64,000 nucleotides of DNA from UPXZ01 sp964634605. Lineage in GTDB: Bacteria > Bacteroidota > Bacteroidia > Bacteroidales > Paludibacteraceae. Position numbers and translations under genes: made by a program. Positions within the stretch are counted from its first letter, which is position 1. Each line of letters begins with the position of its first letter. The stretch is from contig CAZWLJ010000001.1 in the NCBI GenBank assembly GCA_964634605.1, forward strand, positions 124,001-188,000. Direction: 5' to 3'. This document shows, one piece after another, positions 44,274 through 53,936 of the stretch. A model generated the notes under the pieces. The model searched no databases and was not told where the DNA came from. It saw only the letters and a list, made by a program, of their open reading frames with translations.

Positions 44274-46844
44274 TTATCTTTTAATGAATTTTTCACACAG
44301 GATTTTCCCGTCAGAGAGAGTTATTTTTACCATATAAACACCTGATGTCAAATCGTTTACAGGAATTACGTGCCGAAGTTCGCCCCCTGTTTTTACCGAT
44401 TTCATTACCCGGCCCTGTGAGTTGTAAACAACCGCGGATGTGGCACCGGCAGGTGTTGAAAATTTCAGTTCAGATGCCACGGGAACTTCAAGTATCCTCA
44501 GCATATCAGATTTCTGATTTTCGGCAGATGTCAGATTGTCAACAAGGGTGAATTTGTTCAAATCAGATATTTTGCTCCAGGAGCTTCCGTTGTGATAATA
44601 TATTGCTGTACGGTAATCACCTGTATCGAGGTCTGTAATTTCGCCGGAAAATTCCACAGTTCGGGTCTGATTGTTGTCGATTAACTGATGCTGATAGCCA
44701 TAATAAGCTACCGAAGAACCTGCAGTCATTCGGAAAATAAATGCAACCATATTGCCGTCAAAAAGGCCTCCGGTATTTGATACGTCTGCTTTCACTTTGT
44801 ATGGCAGACCTTTTGTAATAGTCAGTGGTGTTACATAAGTACCGCTAACCACAGCCAGAGCAGGTGAAACAGTTGGTGTAGCATAAACAGTTACGGTGCC
44901 TGTATATTGGGACGGGCCCATCAAACTGGCAGGAAAACCAACATTATTCTGATTATTGGCTGCATCATAATACACATTCAGATAATAAGTTCCGGGTAAT
45001 GTTTTAATAGAATCTCCAATTTGAAGAGTTACAGTTTCACCTGCCTGAATGTTTGAAACAGATTTGACAACATCCTGAAATATTCCTGCATCATCTGTCC
45101 TGGTCAGTCTGACACCAATCTGAGCATAATATTCTTTCGTTCCGGTATTTTTTATTTTCAATTCAAAATTTCCGTTTTTGTTTTGGTACAGATTGGATAA
45201 TGCGACAGGTGCAGATTCGAGATATAAATTCGGCTTCAGATCTTCAGAAATAAAATAAATCTGGGTGTCGGTGATTTTCACATTCAGGAATTCTTTACCT
45301 GAATTGTTTACCAGCACGGGGACATACTTATTTTTTTCGTTGCGGTACAAAACAGATATTTTGTAATCACCGTTAGGTATATTGGATTTGAATAATACAT
45401 CATAATTCAGCGTACTGAAGTAATAATTTGGTGGCAACGTGTTACTCCACACTTCATCAACTATCAGCGTATCAACTGCAACCCCGTTTTGTGAAAGTAG
45501 AAGCGAAATACCCATCATACTGTTCAAATAATCAAATGCACCGGCATTAATAACTCTCTTCACTCCTAAGGTAACACTGCCCAACCTGGGAATACTTCTG
45601 ACCGATGGGCTGATACTATCGATAGCAATCAGCGGAGAGTGAACAGATCCTGCCTTCGGCTTCTGAATACCGGTAACAATAAAATGACCAAAATTATATC
45701 CATCGTTGTTCGAACCAATGCCCTGATTATCGGTATTCAGCGCTGAAAGCTCAAAATATCCGTTTGAAGTACCTCCCCAGCCCCAGTTGAAGTGATACAT
45801 TCCGTTGGCATCATATCCATCGCATACAAAAATGTGACCTGCATTGTCAGCGGTAGCTCCCCGGTATAGCACAGGTCTTCCGGCGTTGAGTTCTGTATTC
45901 AGAATGTTTTCCCAGGCCTGATAATTAACATATTTACGCTGATAAAGCTGTATTCCGGCATCGTATCCGAAATGATCATAAAGCGCCAGCGGTATATCGG
46001 TTGTGTATGAATTGCTCCCGCCGTTAGCCGAGGTATTGTAATCCATATTAATTGAAATGCCTGCATGCAGCATCAGTTTGGCAATTGCCGCTTTCTGAGC
46101 ATTGGTTTCACCGGCTGTTGTATTGTAATATGGGAGCATATTTGCCCAGTCGTAAGTTGTATTTCCAAAATCAGCCGACAGATTAAAGCTGTTTGTTTTT
46201 GATGTGTATGAATTGGTTCCTGTTCCATTCACAGGCCATTTATAATACCTCATCACCTGAACCATTGCAGTAGCTCCGCATCCGGTAACTGTAGTAACTC
46301 CGCTCAGTGCAGGACACGAATCGTTATAAGGCTTGCCCTGATCGTAACTGATATTTCCGAGCAGAGGTTCCACTGCGGTTGCATGAAGGTTAGCTCTTCG
46401 GATGGATTCGGATTTTACGGTATTTTCAGTTTCAGCATCAGGAATGTTCTCTGCAGCAAATCTGATTTCATTGGCATATTCCTCGAGCCATGATTTCATG
46501 TTATCGGGAATTCTGTCCATATCGAACGAACCGGTATGAGAATAACCCAATACTTTTTTGGTTCGCGAATCGGCCGAAACGATAACAAATCCTTGGTTCT
46601 GACCGATATTAAAAACATAAAAATAATTGTTGAACGAATCATTTCTTTGGTCAGAAGATTCCGAACAGGTGTACGCTAATTCGTATTTCATACCTGAAGG
46701 GATACGCATGGTGGATGAACTTACTGAAGCGAAGTATTGTTTTGCAATACTCAGCGCTTCTGTTTTATCAACCGGACGGGCAAACAAAGTGCTGGTGAAC
46801 AGTACTAAAACGAGGTAAACGAAGACTTTTTTTAAGGTAAGCAT
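44274..46844 (-). CDS. C10 family (streptopain-like) cysteine peptidase with T9SS sorting domain
   Basis: An 856-residue secreted protease. It has a signal peptide (1-22), then a Spi-type propeptide (about 25-125; ALSIAKQYFASV, QGFVIVSADSRTKKVLGYS). The catalytic domain has the nucleophile in TGCGATAMVQVMRYYKWP (Cys near 189), the His in AGHIFVCDGYD (near 337) and NWGWGGTSNGYF. Ig-like regions of about 350 residues follow, then a type A T9SS tail (SGVYMVKITLSDGK...KFIKR). The family degrades host or environmental proteins after propeptide removal. It shares a transcript with the downstream lipoprotein gene. Confidence 0.92.
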   Translation of the reverse strand: MLTLKKVFVYLVLVLFTSTLFARPVDKTEALSIAKQYFASVSSSTMRIPSGMKYELAYTCSESSDQRNDSFNNYFYVFNIGQNQGFVIVSADSRTKKVLGYSHTGSFDMDRIPDNMKSWLEEYANEIRFAAENIPDAETENTVKSESIRRANLHATAVEPLLGNISYDQGKPYNDSCPALSGVTTVTGCGATAMVQVMRYYKWPVNGTGTNSYTSKTNSFNLSADFGNTTYDWANMLPYYNTTAGETNAQKAAIAKLMLHAGISINMDYNTSANGGSNSYTTDIPLALYDHFGYDAGIQLYQRKYVNYQAWENILNTELNAGRPVLYRGATADNAGHIFVCDGYDANGMYHFNWGWGGTSNGYFELSALNTDNQGIGSNNDGYNFGHFIVTGIQKPKAGSVHSPLIAIDSISPSVRSIPRLGSVTLGVKRVINAGAFDYLNSMMGISLLLSQNGVAVDTLIVDEVWSNTLPPNYYFSTLNYDVLFKSNIPNGDYKISVLYRNEKNKYVPVLVNNSGKEFLNVKITDTQIYFISEDLKPNLYLESAPVALSNLYQNKNGNFELKIKNTGTKEYYAQIGVRLTRTDDAGIFQDVVKSVSNIQAGETVTLQIGDSIKTLPGTYYLNVYYDAANNQNNVGFPASLMGPSQYTGTVTVYATPTVSPALAVVSGTYVTPLTITKGLPYKVKADVSNTGGLFDGNMVAFIFRMTAGSSVAYYGYQHQLIDNNQTRTVEFSGEITDLDTGDYRTAIYYHNGSSWSKISDLNKFTLVDNLTSAENQKSDMLRILEVPVASELKFSTPAGATSAVVYNSQGRVMKSVKTGGELRHVIPVNDLTSGVYMVKITLSDGKILCEKFIKR

Positions 46845-47174
46845 GGTTTGAATTATTTACGAGAATGAATTACAAACAAGAAATAACCGTACATTTTTTA
46901 CGATTGTTAGGAACCGCAATATTATTCATTAATAACTTACCCTGCAACTTTTTTTTACATTATTTTTTAAAAATTACCTAATAGGGCATTTATTCATCTG
47001 AATGAATAAAAGCCAGACAGTATATAGGTTACATTCAATTTTCAAACCTGAAAAAGCATGTAACGTGTAGTTGATAAATTTCATAAAAAAACAGAAAAAA
47101 TATCCTCAAAAAAATTATAAAAATACATTTTCTATTGTAAAAAAAATCTACCGGACTTATATCTTATCCTTTAA
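46845..47174. other. Divergent intergenic region upstream of the C10 peptidase and the Cthe_2159-like gene
   Basis: No gene is seen. It is very AT-rich with poly-A and poly-T tracts. An inverted repeat TTTATTCAT-ctga-ATGAATAAA lies near 46989-47010. Seventeen of its bases recur at 47379-47395 inside the next gene. Confidence 0.5.
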
Positions 47175-47209
47175 TTTGAATGTTATAAACCGAATATGTA
47201 TTACTTTTG
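47175..47209 (+). promoter_or_regulatory. Promoter of the Cthe_2159-like gene
   Basis: TTTG (47175-47178) and TACTTTTG (47202-47209), spaced by 23 nt, then GCAG. The start codon is 100 bp downstream. Confidence 0.6.
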
Positions 47210-47309
47210 CAGATATTTAAAAATCTTTTCCGGAAAAAAACAATATCCGGTTGTTTTATGACTTAAATTCCGGCAAATAGCTGCAAAATAAATTCAGACA
47301 CTGCAAATT

Positions 47310-49544
47310 ATGAAAAAGATAATTCTTTATACAGCACTTCTTATTCCTGTAATATCCTTATTTGCAACAGATTATCTTTTTATTCATCTGAATGATAAAA
47401 ACGTCGTTTCGGAAGCTCTGTCAACTGTTGACAGTATCGTTTTCACTTCCGCGCAGACTGAACTCTCTGTTTACAGCAATACATCATCAACCGACAAATT
47501 TCCTCTTTCAAGCATCGACAGCATTACATTTGCTTCTATATCAGATGAAACCATCCGGATCGTTTACGATGGAACAAAAGCAACAGCCATTAATCCATTT
47601 GCCAACAATGGTGTGAATGTAAGTATCTCGGGAGCCGATGTAACTGTTAATTCTTCGTTGGCCAACATGGAGATTACCTGCAGCATTTCCGGTAGTACTT
47701 CCGATGGTTCGCTGAAAATATACAGCAATAACAAGCACACGCTGGCACTCAATGGCGTGAATTTAACAAATTTACGCGGTCCGTCCATCAATATTCAATC
47801 GTCAAAAAAATGCACTTTGCAACTTACAGACGGTACCGTAAACACGCTCGCCGATGGAACAACCTATACAGCAAGCGACGAAGATCAAAAATCAACACTG
47901 TTTTCAGAAGGGCAAATTATCGTTAAAGGCAACGGAACACTAAACGTTTCGGGCAAATCAAATCACGCCATTTGCAGCGATGATTATATAGAAATCGAGA
48001 ATGGAGCAATCAATATCACTTCAGCAGTTAAAGACGGTATACATGTCAATGATCACATCAATATTGAAGGTGGTGAAGTGAATGTTTCAGCCACAGGTGA
48101 TGCCGTTGAGTGCGAAAAGGGAAACATTAAAATTTCGGGCGGTCTCATTACTTCAACGATAGCATCGGCCGATACCAAAGGACTCAAAGCCGACAGTACA
48201 CTGCTGGTTTCGGGAGGGACAATCAATCTTACAGTAACAGGCAATCAGGCAAAAGGATTGAAATCCGGCGGTATTACGGCAATTACGGGCGGAAATATCA
48301 CTATTACCTGTTCTGGTGCTGCAGTATTATCGGCCTCCGAATCTGGATACGGTTACGATCCATCGTACTGTACAGCTATTAAAAGCGATAACAATATACT
48401 GATTTCGGGCGGCAATATCAACATCAATCATACCGGAGCCGGAGGAAAAGGTATTTCGGCCGAAGCGGATGTGGAAATCAACGGAGGTATTGTTTCTATC
48501 ATTACTTCAGGAAATGGCGCTACCTACAAAAACTCATCGAATGTTACCGATGGTTATAATGCAACCTGTATTTCAGCCAATTCAGATTTGCGTTTACTGG
48601 CTGGAAACATTACCTGTTCATCGTCGGGAAGCGGTGGTAAGGGAGCAAGTGCAAACGGTTCTATTTCAGTAGGCACATCAACAACCAATCCGGTCATTTC
48701 ACTGACAACCACCGGTCCGGAAATATCAGTAACTTCAGGCCGGACAACCATCACCTATGCCGCACCTAAAACAATGAATGCCGATGGTGATATCACATTC
48801 AACAGCGGAATAACGACAATTTCATCGAGCGACGACGGTATTAAATCCGAAACAAACGTGTATTTATACGGGGGAAAAATTACAATCAATAAATCATACG
48901 AAGCTATCGAAGCTCCATACATCTATGCAAGTGGTGCTTATTCAGAAGTTGTTGCAAGCAACGATGCCATCAACGCCACAAAAGGCACACTGAATGGCGG
49001 CGTAGAAACACCGGATGGAAGCTGCCTTTACATAACAGCAGGAACTCTGATTGCATCATGCACCAATGGAGACGGGATCGACAGCAACGGAGACATCGTT
49101 ATGAGTGGCGGAACAGTAATTGTTAACGGTCCGTCAAACGGCGTGGAAGAAGCTGTGGACTTTAATGGCAAATTCAATATGAATGGTGGGGTGTTTGTCG
49201 GAGCCGGTTCGAACTCCAATATGACTAAAGCCATGAGTAACACATCTTTACAACCGAATATCTATGTTTCAACCAATTCAATAATCTCAGCCTCGACTTA
49301 TATCGATATTCGTATCGGAACCAACGATGTGATTACATTCAAGCCAAAAAATGGAGCCTATAAGTTTCTTTTTTCAACACCCGAGATGAAAAAAGGTGCA
49401 TCTTACACCATTTACACGGGAGGTTCATATTCATCGGGAAATAATACGGGAGGACTTTACAACAGCGGGACTTACACGGGAGGAACTTCGAAAAAGACAG
49501 GAACACTAAGCACTTCGAGTACGGTCACTACGATTAATTTCTGA
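47310..49544 (+). CDS. Cthe_2159/DUF4353-like beta-helix carbohydrate-binding protein
   Basis: A 744-residue secreted protein with a signal peptide (1-19). It then has two short copies of a VD-S-I-x-F pattern (STVDSIVF, SSIDSITF). From about residue 110 to 660 it is a long series of beta-helix turns built on repeats such as ISGGNITITxxG and KGIxAEADVEINGG, with DGI and GKGI elements. This is typical of the Cthe_2159 (DUF4353) family, whose founder binds polysaccharides. No catalytic residues can be named. The tail GGTSKKTGTLSTSSTVTTINF is Gly/Ser/Thr-rich and not a T9SS domain. Monocistronic. Confidence 0.85.
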   Translation: MKKIILYTALLIPVISLFATDYLFIHLNDKNVVSEALSTVDSIVFTSAQTELSVYSNTSSTDKFPLSSIDSITFASISDETIRIVYDGTKATAINPFANNGVNVSISGADVTVNSSLANMEITCSISGSTSDGSLKIYSNNKHTLALNGVNLTNLRGPSINIQSSKKCTLQLTDGTVNTLADGTTYTASDEDQKSTLFSEGQIIVKGNGTLNVSGKSNHAICSDDYIEIENGAINITSAVKDGIHVNDHINIEGGEVNVSATGDAVECEKGNIKISGGLITSTIASADTKGLKADSTLLVSGGTINLTVTGNQAKGLKSGGITAITGGNITITCSGAAVLSASESGYGYDPSYCTAIKSDNNILISGGNININHTGAGGKGISAEADVEINGGIVSIITSGNGATYKNSSNVTDGYNATCISANSDLRLLAGNITCSSSGSGGKGASANGSISVGTSTTNPVISLTTTGPEISVTSGRTTITYAAPKTMNADGDITFNSGITTISSSDDGIKSETNVYLYGGKITINKSYEAIEAPYIYASGAYSEVVASNDAINATKGTLNGGVETPDGSCLYITAGTLIASCTNGDGIDSNGDIVMSGGTVIVNGPSNGVEEAVDFNGKFNMNGGVFVGAGSNSNMTKAMSNTSLQPNIYVSTNSIISASTYIDIRIGTNDVITFKPKNGAYKFLFSTPEMKKGASYTIYTGGSYSSGNNTGGLYNSGTYTGGTSKKTGTLSTSSTVTTINF

Positions 49545-49673
49545 ATTTGAAGCTATGTGACTGCCATACTGCGAATAAATACAGCGTTTCTTTCAGGTGA
49601 AAATAATCTGAACCGGGATTTTTAAAAACCTGATACCATTTTAAAGACAGAAAACTTATTAATAATAATTGAT

Positions 49674-49706
49674 AAAAAAACCGGTTGAAAAAATCAACCG
49701 GTTTTT
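49674..49706. terminator. Bidirectional terminator
   Basis: Stem AAAAACCGGTTGA / TCAACCGGTTTTT with an A-rich loop lies between two convergent genes. Confidence 0.87.
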
Positions 49707-49728
49707 CATTTTATTTCTTCGGATAAAC

Positions 49729-50235
49729 TCAGGGTTTAATCGGAAATTCAATCTGCAATCCATACTCATTACTCACTTTCTGAGCATCAGACTCAAGCAG
49801 AAAGTTGATTTTCACTTTATTTTTGGGGTTTTTGGCCACAAACTTAAACGGCAGATTCATCCATACTATTTTCGGTGTGAAGTACAACTTTCCGTTTACA
49901 AAGTCCGAATTGGCTTCGAAATAAGCTTTAATAGAATCCGGGATAATCACATCGATATCGCCCGGTTCAGTCACGTCATATGAAAAGCCGGTCAGATTGT
50001 TTGTATAACCTTCTCCGATGACACTTATGGTAACCGTATCGTTCACGTGCAGCGAATCGAATTTGATATTTCCTTCGTTGGTATAGCTCATTCTGATGGT
50101 GCTGTCGGTATTAATTAATGCGGGATTCAGAATTGTGATTCTGGGCGAATAATTTGAATCATCTCCCAGCCTGCAACTACCCAAAGATACGGCCAGAGTA
50201 ATGATTAAAACCGGAAAATAGAATTTACGTTTCAT
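49729..50235 (-). CDS. Small lipoprotein of unknown function
   Basis: About 168 residues from the ATG at 50235 (MKRKFYFPVLIITLAVSLGSC); the open frame also has an ATG at 50265 that would spoil the signal peptide. Lipobox LGSC with Cys21, followed by RLGDDS. The mature part is beta-rich, with YTNEGNIKFDSLHVNDTVTI and VNGKLYFTPKIVWMNLPFKF; it may adopt an Ig-like or jelly-roll fold. I do not recognise the family. It lies downstream of tRNA-Pro, behind the tRNA's terminator. Confidence 0.75.
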   Translation of the reverse strand: MKRKFYFPVLIITLAVSLGSCRLGDDSNYSPRITILNPALINTDSTIRMSYTNEGNIKFDSLHVNDTVTISVIGEGYTNNLTGFSYDVTEPGDIDVIIPDSIKAYFEANSDFVNGKLYFTPKIVWMNLPFKFVAKNPKNKVKINFLLESDAQKVSNEYGLQIEFPIKP

Positions 50236-50320
50236 AATAAATATTTTAGAATTAAGAAAAATCATACATTCAGCAACAAAAATTCAGGCTGAACAGGAAA
50301 TTTGAAAAAATGATGTGAAT

Positions 50321-50354
50321 AAAAAAAAGAGAATCAGCGGAATGATTCTCTTTT
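50321..50354 (-). terminator. Terminator of tRNA-Pro
   Basis: A 12-bp stem AAAAGAGAATCA / TGATTCTCTTTT with a six-base loop and an eight-T run on the minus strand, directly after the tRNA. Confidence 0.87.
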
Positions 50355-50357
50355 CAG

Positions 50358-50430
50358 TCGGGATGACAAGACTCGAACCTGCGACCTCTACGTCCCGAAC
50401 GTAGCGCGCTACCAACTGCGCCACATCCCG
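50358..50430 (-). tRNA. tRNA-Pro (anticodon CGG)
   Basis: A full cloverleaf on the minus strand. Acceptor stem CGGGATG / CATCCCG, D arm GCGC...GCGC with AGTTGGTA loop, anticodon stem CTACG / CGTAG with loop TTCGGGA (anticodon CGG, reading CCG), and T arm GCAGG-TTCGAGT-CTTGT. The discriminator is A. CCA is not encoded (the next bases are CTG). Confidence 0.95.
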
Positions 50431-50447
50431 CTCACATTTTGTGGGTG

Positions 50448-50477
50448 CAAATTTACTGCTTTTTTGGCAATAACAAA
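50448..50477 (-). promoter_or_regulatory. Promoter of tRNA-Pro
   Basis: On the minus strand TTTG (50474-50477), 18 nt, TAAATTTG (50448-50455) followed by CA. It lies 17 bp before the tRNA. Confidence 0.72.
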
Positions 50478-50776
50478 AAAGAATTGTCAATTAATTTCAG
50501 TTTTATTACAATGAAGTCGTTTCAGCTTTTATTGCTGAACAGAATACAGACTACGAAAAACGCAAAAATCATTTTTTTGAGTTTGATAAGCAGGCTTCAT
50601 CTTTTCCATCTTCAATCAATATTTTTTGCATATTACACCATGCATTTAAGTTTTTTTCCTTAAAAAAATCACACGAAATGGTACAAATTACTGAAAGTTG
50701 ACAATACAACTATTTTCTTAATAAATTTATAATCCGGGATGAAACCGACATGCAAACTTCGGAAAAAGATTTTTCG

Positions 50777-50784
50777 TATCTTTG
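50777..50784 (+). promoter_or_regulatory. -7 element of the HAD-porin-hisDC-S9 unit
   Basis: TATCTTTG then GCA, 16 bp before the ATG at 50801. It lies inside the longer open frame from 50750 and argues for the later start. Confidence 0.6.
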
Positions 50785-50800
50785 CAAAAATATAAAAAAG

Positions 50801-51520
50801 ATGATTGAAAAATCAATAGAGAACTACCTGACAAAAAATCATTTTCAGAAACTTAGCCTGAAAGCCGTTTTTTTTGACATGGACGGCGTACTCTTCGACT
50901 CAATGCCTCATCACTCGGTAGCCTGGGTAAAAGCCATGCAAGCTTCCGGACTTGAGTTTACCAACCACGACGCATACATGAACGAAGGGCAGACGGGTAC
51001 GGCCACTATCAACAGTGTATTCGTACGTGTCAACGGACGCGAAGCCACCGAAGAAGAAAAACAAGACATTTATAAACTAAAGGCTCAGTATTTCGAAGAA
51101 ATGGGAACAATCGGCACGATGCCCTATTCATTAGAACTTCTGAAAAAAATCAGGGACAAGGGATATCGCCTCTTTGTGGTTACCGGTTCGGCGCAGCCCA
51201 CGCTGCTCAACAGTCTTCAAGATCACTTTCCCGGATTTTTTAAGCAGGAAAACATCATTTCGGCTTTTGATGTCACGCAAGGTAAACCACATCCCGAGCC
51301 TTACCTGAAAGCCCTTGAGAAAGCAGGTGCCGAACCCTGGGAAGCCGTGGTAATAGAAAATGCGCCACTGGGTGTTCGGGCATCGGTTGCTGCAGGTATT
51401 TTTACCATAGGCGTCAATACCGGTCCGCTGAGCAGGAATGTTCTGACTGAAAACGGTGCAAACCTGGTGTTTGACAATATGCAGGAACTTTGTGAAAAAT
51501 GGAATGATTTCGGGTTCTAA
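50801..51520 (+). CDS. HAD superfamily phosphatase (beta-phosphoglucomutase-like)
   Basis: About 239 residues. FFDMDGVLFDSMP carries the nucleophile Asp26 and acid Asp28; LFVVTGSAQPT is motif II, and GKPHPEPYLKALEKAG with VIENAPLGVRASVAAG are motifs III and IV. The cap insertion between motifs I and II is of the helical C1 type, as in beta-PGM and small phosphatases. The substrate is unknown. It begins a tight run with a porin (10 bp gap), hisD and hisC. A histidinol-phosphatase role is thinkable from this position but not shown by the sequence. Confidence 0.87.
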   Translation: MIEKSIENYLTKNHFQKLSLKAVFFDMDGVLFDSMPHHSVAWVKAMQASGLEFTNHDAYMNEGQTGTATINSVFVRVNGREATEEEKQDIYKLKAQYFEEMGTIGTMPYSLELLKKIRDKGYRLFVVTGSAQPTLLNSLQDHFPGFFKQENIISAFDVTQGKPHPEPYLKALEKAGAEPWEAVVIENAPLGVRASVAAGIFTIGVNTGPLSRNVLTENGANLVFDNMQELCEKWNDFGF

Positions 51521-51530
51521 GTCAAATCAA

Positions 51531-52550
51531 ATGATTATGATAACAAAACGTATTAATACCGTGTTTTTCTTTCTGCTTATCGTATTTGTCACCTCGGCTA
51601 TCGATACCGATTCGCTGAAGAAATTCACTCCGCGCATTGAAGGAACTATCCGGGCTAAATATGAATACAACTCGAGCCTGGATGCACACCGCTTTCAGGT
51701 GCGCAACGCACGTTTCAGTGTCAACGGAAACTTAAATCCCGTAACATCGTACAAGGCTGAAATTGATTTGTCTGACGAAGGAATAACCAAGATGCTGGAT
51801 GCGTACGTTCGGTTAAAGCCTTCCGACTGGTTTACTTTTACCATCGGGCAGCAGAAGATTCCTTTCAGTACCGATAATCTGCGTTCGCCCCACCAACTTT
51901 ATTTTGCAAACCGGTCATTCGTCGGGAAGCAACTTAGCAACGGGCTGCGCGATGTGGGTGGTACCTTGCTTTTTTCAAACCGGAAAAAAATTCCTTTCGA
52001 TTTTCAGGCAGGTATTTACAACGGTGACGGACTTTATAATCAGAAAGACTGGCAAAAGTCTCTGAATTATGCTTTCAGAATCGAAGTTTTCCCGGTTAAA
52101 AACATGGAAATCAGCCTGAACTACAACTCCATACAACCCGAAGAACTTCGTATGAACCTGCTGGATGCCGGTGCATATATTGACTTTAGGAATCTGCACC
52201 TGGAGGGTGAATACATTTACAAAACCTATGCAGGTAATGTTTTTCCCGACACGCATTCCTATTCTGTCTTTGCAGCTTATGATATTCGCACCGGTAAACG
52301 ATTTCTGACCAAAATGACACCTCTTGTCCGGTTCGACTCCATGACTGCCAACAACAAGGGTATTCCTGACGAAAATAATGTTTATCAGACAGACGACCAG
52401 GCACGCAAGCGTCTGACCGGTGGCATAACTTTTAGTCTGGGTAAACCATTCATCAATGATATTCGATTGAATTATGAGAAATATTTCTATAAATCAGGCA
52501 TTGTTGACTACGATGATAAACTTGTAGTCGAATTTGTCGCCCGATTCTAA
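51531..52550 (+). CDS. Porin of the OprO/OprP (phosphate-selective porin) type
   Basis: About 339 residues from ATG 51531. A signal peptide is followed by an amphipathic beta-barrel pattern. Motifs include FTPRIEGTIRAKYEYN, HRFQVRNARFSVNGNLNP, FTFTIGQQKIPFS and the C-terminal ...LVVEFVARF ending in Phe, as in outer-membrane barrels. It should form a channel; specificity is unknown. An earlier in-frame start at 51456 would overlap the HAD gene and lack a signal peptide. It ends 25 bp before the hisD start. Confidence 0.82.
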   Translation: MIMITKRINTVFFFLLIVFVTSAIDTDSLKKFTPRIEGTIRAKYEYNSSLDAHRFQVRNARFSVNGNLNPVTSYKAEIDLSDEGITKMLDAYVRLKPSDWFTFTIGQQKIPFSTDNLRSPHQLYFANRSFVGKQLSNGLRDVGGTLLFSNRKKIPFDFQAGIYNGDGLYNQKDWQKSLNYAFRIEVFPVKNMEISLNYNSIQPEELRMNLLDAGAYIDFRNLHLEGEYIYKTYAGNVFPDTHSYSVFAAYDIRTGKRFLTKMTPLVRFDSMTANNKGIPDENNVYQTDDQARKRLTGGITFSLGKPFINDIRLNYEKYFYKSGIVDYDDKLVVEFVARF

Positions 52551-52575
52551 TCATTTAAAAATAATTGAAATCACC

Positions 52576-53871
52576 ATGCAACTAATCAAATATCCTCCCA
52601 GAGAACAGTGGAACGACCTGATCAGAAGGCCGTCACTGGACGTTGCTTCGCTCTACGATGAGGTTAAACGCATAATCGATGAAGTTCGTGAACAAGGCGA
52701 CACTGCATTGCGTAACTTTACCAGGAAGTTCGATAAAGTGGACATTGAACACCCTGAAGTGACAAAAGAAGAAATGGCTGAAGCAGCAAAATCTGTTTCG
52801 ACCGAACTAAAACAAGCCATAGAAATGGCCCGGCGAAATATATGGAAATTCCACTCCGAGCAGCAAAAGGAATACTCCGAAATACAGACTTCGCCCGGTG
52901 TATACTGCTGGCAGAAAGCAATACCCATCGAAAAAGTAGGTCTGTACGTTCCGGGTGGCAGTGCTCCACTGTTTTCTACCGTGCTTATGCTTGGCATTCC
53001 GGCTCAGATAGCCGAATGCAGGGAAGTGATACTTTGCACTCCTCCTGATATCGAAGGGAAAATACATCCTGCTATACTGTACGCGGCTCAGGTGGCAGGT
53101 ATTCACCGTGTATTCAAAGCTGGTGGCACTCAGGCTATCGGAGCCATGGCTTATGGCACCGAAAGCATCCCGAAAGTGTATAAAATTTTTGGTCCAGGCA
53201 ATCAGTATGTAACTGCCGCCAAACAGCTTGTTTCGCTCACCGATGTAGCTATCGATATGCCCGCGGGTCCTTCTGAAGTAGAAGTGATGGCTGACGAAAC
53301 GGCAAATGCAGTATATGTGGCTGCCGACCTGCTTTCACAGGCAGAGCACGGCGCCGACAGTCAGGCTATGCTGGTAACCACTTCCGAAACACTTATCGGC
53401 GAAGTGCTTGAACAGATTGAATTGCAGATTGAGAAACTTCCGAGAAAGGAAACTGCCCGTAAAGCACTCGAAAACAGCAAAATAATACTTGTGAAGTCAC
53501 TGGATGAAGCCATTGCTATTACCAATGAATACGCACCTGAACATTTGATTATTTCTACAAAAAGTTATATGGTAGTGGCTGAGCACATCGTTAATGCCGG
53601 TTCGGTATTTCTGGGAAATATGAGCCCCGAAAGTGCCGGAGATTATGCTTCGGGTACAAACCACACCTTACCTACTCACGGGTATGCTAAAGCTTACAGC
53701 GGAGTAAACCTGGACAATTATTTTAAGAAAATCACATTTCAGCAACTCACACCCGAAGGTCTGAACAACCTCAGCAATGCTATCATTCTGATGGCTGAGA
53801 ATGAAGGACTGCAGGCACATGCCAACGCTGTGAAAGTGAGGACGGAAGCCCCCTGGTTATCCGGAAAGTAA
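52576..53871 (+). CDS. hisD: Histidinol dehydrogenase
   Basis: About 431 residues from the ATG at 52576 (MQLIKYP). An earlier in-frame start at 52534 overlaps the porin gene and is unlikely. GLYVPGGSAPLFSTVLML, GPGNQYVTAAKQLV, PAGPSEV, LSQAEHGADSQA (catalytic and zinc residues) and DYASGTNHTLPT are all present. It oxidises histidinol to histidine in two NAD-dependent steps. hisG is not upstream; a porin gene takes that place. Confidence 0.96.
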   Translation: MQLIKYPPREQWNDLIRRPSLDVASLYDEVKRIIDEVREQGDTALRNFTRKFDKVDIEHPEVTKEEMAEAAKSVSTELKQAIEMARRNIWKFHSEQQKEYSEIQTSPGVYCWQKAIPIEKVGLYVPGGSAPLFSTVLMLGIPAQIAECREVILCTPPDIEGKIHPAILYAAQVAGIHRVFKAGGTQAIGAMAYGTESIPKVYKIFGPGNQYVTAAKQLVSLTDVAIDMPAGPSEVEVMADETANAVYVAADLLSQAEHGADSQAMLVTTSETLIGEVLEQIELQIEKLPRKETARKALENSKIILVKSLDEAIAITNEYAPEHLIISTKSYMVVAEHIVNAGSVFLGNMSPESAGDYASGTNHTLPTHGYAKAYSGVNLDNYFKKITFQQLTPEGLNNLSNAIILMAENEGLQAHANAVKVRTEAPWLSGK

Positions 53872-53936
53872 ATTTTATCCGGAAAGTATAAAACCACTTA
53901 ATGATTCATATTCAGGAAGTGATAAAACTGTTTTTC

